From the NCBI RefSeq assembly GCF_000165485.1, contig NC_014623.1, positions 5,040,893-5,104,892 of the forward strand: a DNA stretch of 64,000 nt, written 5' to 3'. Positions 25,201 through 30,190 of this stretch are shown one piece after another; position 1 is the stretch's first letter, and each line of letters begins with the position of its first letter. Origin of the DNA: Stigmatella aurantiaca DW4/3-1 (lineage in GTDB: Bacteria > Myxococcota > Myxococcia > Myxococcales > Myxococcaceae). The translations under genes and the position numbers were made by a program. The notes under the pieces were generated by a model. The model did no database searches and was not told the DNA's origin. It worked only from the letters and a program-made list of their open reading frames with translations.

Positions 25201-27291
25201 TTCAGCGAGCAGGCCGGGTGCCGGTTGTACCGGACGGGGGACCGTGTGAGGTACCGGGCAGACGGGAACCTGGAGTTCGTGGGGAGAGCGGACGGGCAGG
25301 TGAAGGTGAGGGGGCACCGGATCGAGCTGGGAGAGATCGAGGCGGTGTTGAGCAAGCACCAGGGTGTGAGGGAAGGGGTGGTGGTGGTGAGGGAGGAGGT
25401 GGAGGGGAACAAGAGGTTGGTGGCGTACGTGGTGGCGCAGGAGGGAGAGGAGGGGCTGGAGGGGGAGAGGCTCAAGGGTTTCCTGGCGGAGAGGCTGCCG
25501 GAGTACATGGTGCCGAGTGCGTACGTGGTGATGGAGGCATTGCCGCTGACGCGAAATGGGAAGGTGGACCACAAGGCGCTGCCGGCGCCGGGGAAGAGCG
25601 AGGGGGAGGCGGAGCAGCACGTCGCGCCGAGGAACCAGACGGAAGAGCTGGTGGCGGGAATCTGGGCGGAGTTGTTGGGCGTGGACCAGGTGGGCATCCA
25701 CGACAACTTCTTTGACCTGGGCGGGCACTCACTGATGTCGGTGAAGCTCCTCTCCCGCATCCGGGCCATCTTCGACGTGGAACTCGCCGTCCTGGACATC
25801 TTCGAGCAACCCACGGTGGCCCGGTTGGTAGAGAAGATCGCGGCCTCTCGCGCCAGTTCGAAGGGGCCCAAGCCTCCGCCCATCGTGCCGACGCCACCGG
25901 CGGAGTATGTGCCCCTCTCGTTCGCTCAGCAGTTGGCATGGATGCCCGGGAAGCTTCCCCCCGAGGATCCCGTCAACCTTGTTCCCCTGATCTTCCGGTT
26001 GGACGGTCTCCTGGATGAGGCTGCGCTCTCCAAGGGCCTGGAGGAGATGGTGCACCGCCACGAGGCGCTGCGGACGACCTTCCCCCTCGTGGAGGGAGTG
26101 CCTGTCCAGCGCATCCACCCCACGCTTGCCGTGGAGCTTCCAGTGGTGGACCTCACCCACCTGCCCGAGGACCGCCGGGAGGCGGAGGCCCTGAGACAGA
26201 CCGAGGGGGCGCTCTGGCAGCCCTTCGACATGGCCCACGGGCCGTTGCTCCGCTTCGGTCTGTTCCGCCTTTCGGAGCGTTCGCACGTGCTGTTTCTGGG
26301 GATGCACCACGTGCTGACGGACTTCGAGTCCGCCTCTGTGTTCTTGAGCGAGCTGGAGGCTCTGTATGGCGCCTACCGCGATGGGAAGCCCTCACCCCTT
26401 CCTCCCGTGCCGCTCCAGTACCGGGACTACACGCTCTGGGAGCAGCAGTGGATGCAAGAGGGCGGGTTGGACAGGCTGCGTGCTTACTGGGCACGAAAGC
26501 TGTCCCCGCTTCCTTCGATGCCGCAACTCCCCTTCGATCGCGCGCCCACGGAAGACGAGGGCTTCGAGGGGGCCAGCCACCCCTTCGAACTCTCGGCGTC
26601 CCTCTCCGAGGCGGTGCGTGCATTCTGCGTGAAGGAGGGGCTCACCCCGTTCCTGTTCATGCTGGCGGTCTTCGAGACCTTCTTGTCCCTCAGCTCGCGG
26701 CAGGAGGACCTCTTGGTCAGCTTCACGCAGGCCAACCGCACCCGGGCCGAGTGCGAGAAGATGTTGGGGGTCTTCGCCAACATCACGCTCCTGCGCTGCG
26801 ACGTGTCCGGCAACCCGAGCTTCCGGCAGCTCCTGGGGCGGGTACGGGCGGAGTTCCTGGAGTCCTTCGACCATGCGGACATGCCCTATGTGGAGAAGGC
26901 CCGGCTGCTTGGTCTGCCTTCTGGGGAGCCTCGCCGCTCGCCCGTTCAGATTGGCTTCGCCTTCCCAAGCACCTCGGCATCCGCCGCCCTCAGGTTTGCT
27001 GATCTCATGGCGGTTCCCCTGGCCATTGCGAGGAAGGAGTGGGCGCCCCTGGACCTGTCGCTCTCCATGTCCAATGGCCCTCGAGGCTTCGTGGGGATGT
27101 TCAACTACAGGACCCGGCTCTTCGAGCCCTCCACGATCAAGTCGTTGGAGGAGTACTTCCAGGCGTTGGTGGAGTGTGTGATCGCCGATCCGGATCAACT
27201 GCTTCGAGCGCTGCCCTCGCTTCCCCTGCTGGGGGAGGCCGCAAGCCGTCATCACCCGTCGCAACAACTCCTGAATCAGGTGGCCTCTTGA
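16255..27291 (+). CDS. NRPS-2, three modules plus a terminal condensation domain
   Basis: A 3678-residue synthetase that takes the chain from the PKS. Domains by base position: short helical N-terminus; C1 (16390-17690, HHIVFDG), A1 (17730-19260), T1 (19300-19510, LGGNS); C2 (19585-20860, HHIVADG), A2 (20930-22440), T2 (22480-22670, LGGHS); C3 (22750-24030, HHIVNDA), A3 (24090-25600), T3 (25640-25830, LGGHS); C4 (25910-27200, HHVLTDF). A1 has the same Asn-type code as the two Asn modules of NRPS-1 (DLTKIGEVGK). A2 and A3 are almost identical to each other; their code reads roughly DAQVVGQITK, for which no substrate is assigned. There is no TE or reductase, so C4 or a trans-acting enzyme must release the product. 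C3 and C4 lack the usual Gly after the catalytic HHxxxD. The stop overlaps the start of the exporter gene. Confidence 0.97.
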   Translation: MSELSKRIADLPPEKRQLLLRRLAEQQKKASAPVEAEWPVRDASQPAPLSFAQQRLWFLEQLQPGNALYNLLMVIRMDGRLDATVLEKSFNAIIARHEALRTVFVEREGQPLQVISPLVTLALPVEELGSLPEPKREAELRRLANEEASRPFDLTRGPLLRMRLLKLEEQAHVLILTVHHIVFDGWSQAVLLRELEAFYGAFLTGKEPSLPPLPVQYADYAVWQRQWLQGAALEGQLAYWKEKLRGPPPMVELPTDRPRPALRTTRGARLFVELPRPLSEALAALSRQEGATLFMTLMAALKTLLFRYTQQTDITTGYVTAGRERREVEGLIGFFVNTLALRVDLSGAPSFRTLLARTRVASMEAFAHQELPFEQLVDALQLERDLSRSPLFQVMLVHQPLSKTGLQMPGLSLGSMDIQPETAKFDLTLLLHDTERGTLAGSWEYNTDLFEAGTIARLAKHYEQLLQSIVAHPDQRITELGLMGDEERRELVERWNETRTEYGRERCVHELFEEQARRTPEALAVRSGREQVSYGELNRRANQLANLLVKKGVGPEEVVGLCTERTVGTVVGLLGILKAGGAYVPLDPGYPEERLRYMLEDSGAKVVVTQQKVVGRLGGLRAEVVCLDTQQEELEREVEQAPERAVSARNLAYVIYTSGSTGRPKGAMLEHQGVCNYLEWSGKAYRVEEGRGAPVHSSISFDLTVTSLVLPLVKGKAVEMVGEEEGVEGLGEALRAGGDYSLVKLTPTHLKMLSQQMKEEEAKGRTRAFIIGGEGLTAESLRYWRKNAPGTRLINEYGPTETVVGCSSYEVKEGDEEEGAVPIGEPIANTQLYVLDGQMGLVAKGVVGELYIGGEGVGRGYLGRGELTAERFVPDPYGKREGGRLYRTGDLVRRKVDGKLEYLGRMDTQVKVRGYRIELGEIETVLSKHAAVSEAVVVVREDAPGGARLVAYVTAHPGQSVRAEELRTLLLGILPEYMVPAAFVSLEKLPLTPNGKLDRRALPAPVAQEPESFAAPLSPSEELVAGIWAQLLGIPKVGRHDNLFALGGNSLLAMQVASRLRKAFQAELPLRWLFEAPTVSALAQRVDSARRETHAPQASPLAPVPRDRPLPLSFSQQRLWFLDQLSPGDPSFNMTLAARVTGPLEAERLEWSLRELCRRHESLRTTFATVQGQAVQVVSPEPRVQLGVVDLSALPQQEREAEVQRRADEDAARPFDLTKGPLLRVQLLRLAPQEWGLLLALHHIVADGWSMGLFFKELGALYEAHSHGKLSPLPELPLQYADYAVWQRSGLSGEVLEAQLGYWRKHLSGAPAVLELPTDRSRPAVRSTRGALAVGPTLSSSLIQSLRGVAQKEGVTFFMLMEAAFHALLHRYSGQEDISVGTTIAGRTRTETEPLIGLFINTLVLRVNLGGDPTFRELLGRVREVALGAYAHQDVPFERLVDELAPARSLSHSPLFQVVFDVGIPQGGPPATLAEFKLTPLSTQVTTTKFDLALLMVDHEDGMVGLCQYSTDLFEAETIQRMLGHLKTLLEGVAGDAEQRVSKLPLMGEMEKRQVLKEWNETREAVEEECLHEVFERQARKTPEAVAVSSEGTQVTYGQLEKYANQLGHYLRQRGVGPDVVVGLCLEKGVEWVVGVLGILKAGGAYLPLDPAHPMERLGYMLSDAGSPVLVTQERLGYEVPSYGEQRVLLDVEWEQFTRQPEQPPQAEVGPGNLAYVIYTSGSTGKPKGVLIEHRSVVNTLRGSQRECEMGPGKKLMPFASIGFDAAVQEMFLPLLSGGTLECAPAEALMPGPEMGRFIREQGITHLVVATPVLAALPYEEDSPLRTLVVGGEACPAELVERWAPGRRFIQQYGPTEASITTASKRCEAGQGKPPFGKPYPNTRLYVLSGHLEPVPVGVTGELYIGGEGVGRGYLGRAELTASSFVPDPFSEQAGCRLYRTGDRVRYRADGNLEFVGRADGQVKVRGHRIELGEIEAVLSKHQGVREGVVVVREEVEGNKRLVAYVVAQEGEEGLEGERLKGFLAERLPEYMVPSAYVVMEALPLTRNGKVDHKALPAPGKSEGEAEQHVAPRNQTEELVAGIWAELLGVDQVGIHDDFFDLGGHSLMATQVLSRIRDTLRVELTVSQLFKFPTVAGLSQLLASSGNHQGPQASPISPAPRDGEVPLSFAQERLWFMDQLEPGSALFNVPIALRFQGQLDPDALEKSLQEIIRRHEVLRTNFVATGDKPVQVITPDLPFQVPVVDLSSLPEQEREAEVQRRAGEDAHKPFALDKEALVRAQLLRVSPNEHVLLLSMHHIVNDAWSGGVFFSELARLYQGFTTGNPVSLPELPLQYADYAVWQRGWLSGEVLEAQLGYWRKQLSEAPAVLELPTDRPRPAVRSTRGASVGGFELSARVTQALRRVAQKEGVTFFMLMEAAFHALLHRYSGQEDISVGTTIAGRTRTETEPLIGLFMNTLVLRVNLGGDPTFRELLGRVREVALGAYAHQDVPFERLVDELAPARSLSHSPLFQVVFDLRNATSIPNLGDLQISGVKAQTVTTKFDLALMTFEQGDGLAGFCDYSTDLFEAETIQRMLGHLKTLLEGVAGDAEQRVSKLPLMGEMEKRQVLREWNETREAVEEECLHEVFERQARKTPEAVAVSSEGTQVTYGQLEKYANQLGHYLRQRGVGPDVVVGLCLEKGVEWVVGVLGILKAGGAYLPLDPAHPMERLGYMLSDAGSPVLVTQERLGYEVPSYGEQRVLLDVEWEQFTRQPEQPPQVEVGPGNLAYVIYTSGSTGKPKGVLIEHRSVVNTLRGSQRECEMGPGKKLMPFASIGFDAAVQEMFLPLLSGGTLECAPAEALMPGPEMGRFIREQGITHLVVATPVLAALPYEEDSPLRTLVVGGEACPAELVERWAPGRRFIQQYGPTEASITTASKRCEAGQGKPPFGKPYPNTRLYVLSGHLEPVPVGVTGELYIGGEGVGRGYLGRAELTASSFVPDPFSEQAGCRLYRTGDRVRYRADGNLEFVGRADGQVKVRGHRIELGEIEAVLSKHQGVREGVVVVREEVEGNKRLVAYVVAQEGEEGLEGERLKGFLAERLPEYMVPSAYVVMEALPLTRNGKVDHKALPAPGKSEGEAEQHVAPRNQTEELVAGIWAELLGVDQVGIHDNFFDLGGHSLMSVKLLSRIRAIFDVELAVLDIFEQPTVARLVEKIAASRASSKGPKPPPIVPTPPAEYVPLSFAQQLAWMPGKLPPEDPVNLVPLIFRLDGLLDEAALSKGLEEMVHRHEALRTTFPLVEGVPVQRIHPTLAVELPVVDLTHLPEDRREAEALRQTEGALWQPFDMAHGPLLRFGLFRLSERSHVLFLGMHHVLTDFESASVFLSELEALYGAYRDGKPSPLPPVPLQYRDYTLWEQQWMQEGGLDRLRAYWARKLSPLPSMPQLPFDRAPTEDEGFEGASHPFELSASLSEAVRAFCVKEGLTPFLFMLAVFETFLSLSSRQEDLLVSFTQANRTRAECEKMLGVFANITLLRCDVSGNPSFRQLLGRVRAEFLESFDHADMPYVEKARLLGLPSGEPRRSPVQIGFAFPSTSASAALRFADLMAVPLAIARKEWAPLDLSLSMSNGPRGFVGMFNYRTRLFEPSTIKSLEEYFQALVECVIADPDQLLRALPSLPLLGEAASRHHPSQQLLNQVAS
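17662..19070 (+). repeat. Asn-type A-domain block shared with NRPS-1
   Basis: Near-identical to 6482-7890 at a constant offset of 11180 bases. Identity starts just before the conserved GLMG(D/E)EERRELV stretch and stops abruptly after the run of Val codons before core A9/A10. The last part of the A domain and T1 are unrelated in detail to those of NRPS-1, and their codon use changes at the same point. Confidence 0.9.
20770..22560 (+). repeat. Twin module block, copy 1 (A2-T2)
   Basis: Near-identical to 23929-25719 at an offset of 3159 bases; only a few residues differ (LKEW versus LREW, PPQAEV versus PPQVEV). The second half of the preceding C domain (20301-20630) is also shared, at an offset of 3165. 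Between the two shared stretches lies a short divergent segment. Confidence 0.92.
23929..25719 (+). repeat. Twin module block, copy 2 (A3-T3)
   Basis: Second copy of 20770-22560. After the shared LGGHSLM of the carrier protein the sequences diverge: SVKLLSRI leads into the terminal C domain, while ATQVLSRI in copy 1 leads into C3. Confidence 0.92.
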
Positions 27292-28607
27292 AAGCCTTTC
27301 TCACGGTCTGGCTGGGACAGCTCATTTCGAAGTTCGGCTCCCAGCTCGCTGGCTTCGCGCTCAGCATCTGGGTCTTCGAGAGCACGGGTTCGACCTCCGC
27401 CTTTGCCCTGGTCTCCCTGGCGGCCGTGCTGCCGGGATTTCTGGTGGCGCCTGTCGCGGGGCTCGTCGCCGATCGCTTCGCTCACCGATGGGTGATGTTC
27501 TGGAGCGACGTGGTGGGCCTGCTTTGCGCCCTGGGCGCCATGGGGTTGTTCCTCATGCAGCAGGCCGATCTGTGGACCCTCGTCGTCCTCGTGGTGCTCA
27601 ACTCCGCCGCGGATACGTTTCGCACCCCGGCCTGGATGGCGGCCACCACCTTGATGGTGCCCAAGGAGAACATCGGGCGTGCGAGCGGAATGGTTCAAGC
27701 CTCCCAGGCGCTCACACAGCTCGTTGCCCCCCTCGCGGCGGGTCTCCTGATGTCCGTCCTGAGCATGCAGGGGGTGCTCCTGATCGACTTCGCCTCCTTC
27801 TTCATCGCCCTGGCCACCTTGCTCTTCGTCCGGTTCGCCAAGCACGTTCCGCAGAAGGGCCCCGCGGGAGCTACCTGGCAGAGCGAGCTGCTCGAAGGGT
27901 GGACCTACATCCGGAGCCGGGCGGGTTTGCTGGGGCTCATGGTCTTCAGCTTCACGCTCAACTTGACGGCGGGAATGGCCCAGGTCGCGCTCTCGCCGCT
28001 GGTGTTGTCCACCAGCACGGCCGCGGTCCTCGGGAGCGTCCGGTCCATTGGCGGCGTGGGGATGGTGGTGGGGAGCATTCTCATGGGCGGCTGGGGCGGG
28101 CCCACGCGCAAGGTGTATGGCGTCTTTGCCTTCACCGCCCTGTTCGGGATCAGCCTCGCGGGTTTCGGGGTGATTCCGGTGGGCATGCTGACCTCCATCG
28201 CCTGCTTTGGCACGTTCTTGTGTGTCCCGGTCATTCTCGGGTGCAAGCAGGTCATCCTGCAGCGCAAGGTGGTGCCCGAGGTGCAGGGACGGGTCTTCGC
28301 GCTGGACGGCATGGTGGGCCGGGCGGCCTCGGTCATCTCCTTTGTCCTCGCGGGCCCCTTGGTCGACAAACTGCTCGAGCCCCTCATGTCTCCGGGAGGG
28401 GAGCTGGCGGGAAGCCTGGGTCATGTCTTCGGGGTCGGGCCAGGACGGGGCATTGCCCTCATGTTCGTGGGACTGGGCGGACTGATCGTGTTGTTGGCCG
28501 TCGTGGGCTGGCTCATGCCCTCGCTCCGGCGGGTGGAAGAAGATCTGCCCGATGTCATTCCGGAGCCCTCCGCGGGACTGGGAGCGGTGCCTCACGTGGG
28601 GGGATAA
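27288..28607 (+). CDS. MFS exporter of the biosynthetic cluster
   Basis: A 439-residue multi-pass inner-membrane protein with about 10-12 hydrophobic segments. It starts LKAFLTVWLGQ and carries the loop motif GLVADRFAHRW between early helices, as in DHA3-type major facilitator drug exporters. The start is taken as TTG 27288, which overlaps the NRPS-2 stop (TTGA) and has AGGTGG a few bases upstream; no better start lies nearby. Tight coupling to the synthetase suggests it exports the peptide and may give self-protection. The C-terminal 30 residues are soluble and acidic. Substrate is inferred from context only. Confidence 0.9.
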   Translation: MKAFLTVWLGQLISKFGSQLAGFALSIWVFESTGSTSAFALVSLAAVLPGFLVAPVAGLVADRFAHRWVMFWSDVVGLLCALGAMGLFLMQQADLWTLVVLVVLNSAADTFRTPAWMAATTLMVPKENIGRASGMVQASQALTQLVAPLAAGLLMSVLSMQGVLLIDFASFFIALATLLFVRFAKHVPQKGPAGATWQSELLEGWTYIRSRAGLLGLMVFSFTLNLTAGMAQVALSPLVLSTSTAAVLGSVRSIGGVGMVVGSILMGGWGGPTRKVYGVFAFTALFGISLAGFGVIPVGMLTSIACFGTFLCVPVILGCKQVILQRKVVPEVQGRVFALDGMVGRAASVISFVLAGPLVDKLLEPLMSPGGELAGSLGHVFGVGPGRGIALMFVGLGGLIVLLAVVGWLMPSLRRVEEDLPDVIPEPSAGLGAVPHVGG

Positions 28608-28608
28608 C

Positions 28609-30174
28609 ATGAGCGCGCAGGGACTCGGCGAAGCGACCATCGACAGCGTTCACGCGGGGTACCGCAACGGTTCCCTCACGTGCTCGCGGTTGGTCGAGTT
28701 CTACCTTCATCGCGTCAAGCGGCTCGATCTGCGCACGGACGGGAGGCCGCCGCTCAACAGCATCGTCTCGATCGCTCCGGATGTCCGCGAGCAGGCGGCG
28801 AGCTGTGACCGCGAGATGGCCGCGGGCGGCGTCTCGAAGCCGCTCCATGGGATTCCCGTCTGGGTCAAGGACAACATCGCGGTCGCGGGGCTCGCGGCCT
28901 CCGCGGGGTTGCTCGACTTCGCCGACGCCGTGGCTCCCGAGGATGCCGCCCTCGTGTCGAAGCTGCGCCGCGCTGGGGCCGTGATCATGGGGACCACGTC
29001 CATGACGGGGCTGGGGATGGGGACCGATGCCTGGGGCAGCCGGTTCGGGCGGGCCGGCAACGTGTATGACACGCGGGAGGAGCCAGGCGGGTCGAGCAAT
29101 GGCCCGGCGATCGCCATCTCGGCGAACTTCGGCATGGTGGCGGTTGGCGTCGATGATTGTTGTTCCATCATCATGCCGGCGGCCCTCAACGGGGCCGTGG
29201 GGCTCCGGCCCAGTGTTGGCCTCGTTCCTCGCGAGGGCGTCGTCCTCGCCTCCTTGGATACATCCCCAGGGCCCATCACCCGGACGACCGAGGATCTCGG
29301 CCGGGTGCTGGAAGCCATGGCGGTGCCAGGCTCCGGCGGCGGGAGCGTCTCCCGCCGCGTCTCGGGAAAGAGGGTCGGGGTCCTCGTGCGCGCTGGCAAG
29401 ATGGCCTTCGATGTCCCGGAGGGCATGCGAGCGCCCTTCGATCAAGCGTTGCGCGACCTCGGGGCCCTGGGGGCGACGGTGGTTCCGGACGTCCACCTGA
29501 AGGAGGTGCGCATGCTCCGGCTCTCGCCGATCGCCTATCACAACGCCATCGTGCAGCACCTAAAGGCGCGCAATACCCCGCCCACGTCCGTGCGTGAGTT
29601 GTTCAAGCTGGGTCTGCTCGCGCCGGGGGCGCTTCGCGACATTGGCCGGGCTCCGATCGCGGCACTCTGGCCGAACGTGCGCCTGCCCGATGTCTTTGCC
29701 CCGTGGTACCGCCGGATCCTCCGTGAGAACCAACAAGCCCTGGCCCGCGAGATGGATCAACAAGGGCTCGATGCCCTGATCTTCCTCTCTCTTCCGCTGC
29801 ACAGCACGCTGTCGACCGTGACGCAGGCCCCACAGCTCACGGTGCCGGCGGGATCTTTCCTTCAGTCGGCCACGGGGGCGCGGTTGCCCGTGGGTCTTTC
29901 GTTCCTGGGAAGGCAGTGGGACGAGGCCACCGTGCTGGAGATCGCCCGCGCATATGAGGCGTGGACCCGTCACCGGCGTCCACCCGAGTTCGGAGATGGG
30001 GATGGCGCGGGCGAGCCGCTCGACCTTGCGCAGTTCAACGCCGTCAAGCTGGCCGTTGCCCACCGGGTGCGGGACACCATGCGGCTGCGCGGGCGGAACG
30101 ATGCGCCGCTCTCGCCAGAGGAATTCACCGCGGCCGTCGATGGTGTGAAGAAGGAGCTCGGATACCGGGATTGA
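28609..30174 (+). CDS. Amidase-signature family hydrolase with altered oxyanion motif
   Basis: A 521-residue protein, one base after the exporter stop, with a GGGG-type ribosome site before ATG 28609. The amidase-signature Lys-Ser-Ser triad is present: Lys87 in WVKDN, Ser162 in PGGSSNG and Ser186 in VDDCCSIIMP. In most of the family the residues before the last Ser are GG, whose backbone helps form the oxyanion hole; here they are Cys184-Cys185. Core residues PAALNGAVGLRPS follow as expected. No signal peptide is seen, so it should be cytoplasmic. As the last gene of the cluster it may hydrolyse, transfer or release an amide of the Asn-rich peptide, but this is inference. A degenerate pseudoenzyme is possible. 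Confidence 0.9.
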   Translation: MSAQGLGEATIDSVHAGYRNGSLTCSRLVEFYLHRVKRLDLRTDGRPPLNSIVSIAPDVREQAASCDREMAAGGVSKPLHGIPVWVKDNIAVAGLAASAGLLDFADAVAPEDAALVSKLRRAGAVIMGTTSMTGLGMGTDAWGSRFGRAGNVYDTREEPGGSSNGPAIAISANFGMVAVGVDDCCSIIMPAALNGAVGLRPSVGLVPREGVVLASLDTSPGPITRTTEDLGRVLEAMAVPGSGGGSVSRRVSGKRVGVLVRAGKMAFDVPEGMRAPFDQALRDLGALGATVVPDVHLKEVRMLRLSPIAYHNAIVQHLKARNTPPTSVRELFKLGLLAPGALRDIGRAPIAALWPNVRLPDVFAPWYRRILRENQQALAREMDQQGLDALIFLSLPLHSTLSTVTQAPQLTVPAGSFLQSATGARLPVGLSFLGRQWDEATVLEIARAYEAWTRHRRPPEFGDGDGAGEPLDLAQFNAVKLAVAHRVRDTMRLRGRNDAPLSPEEFTAAVDGVKKELGYRD

Positions 30175-30190
30175 CCGGCGGGTGGGTCAA
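30171..30190. terminator. Small inverted repeat between convergent stops
   Basis: TTGACC (30171-30176) pairs with GGTCAA (30185-30190) across 8 bases. It holds the stop codons of both the amidase gene and the opposing FUSC gene. It marks the right edge of the biosynthetic cluster. The stem is short and has no T run, so terminator activity is uncertain. Confidence 0.35.

Noticed and set aside
575-25719. Repeated units that might suggest a CRISPR or satellite array
   Set aside because: The repeats are kilobase-long coding modules of NRPS genes, not short direct repeats with spacers.
19825-25728. A 1967-codon open frame on the minus strand across NRPS-2
   Set aside because: It is an effect of the AGG/GGG codon bias of the plus-strand A domains. 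The product is His/Leu/Arg/Pro-rich, has no domain, and copies itself wherever the modules repeat.
27039-27287. Longer N-terminus of the MFS exporter, or its fusion to NRPS-2
   Set aside because: The upstream codons are out of frame with NRPS-2 and overlap its terminal C domain; the added residues are not membrane-like.
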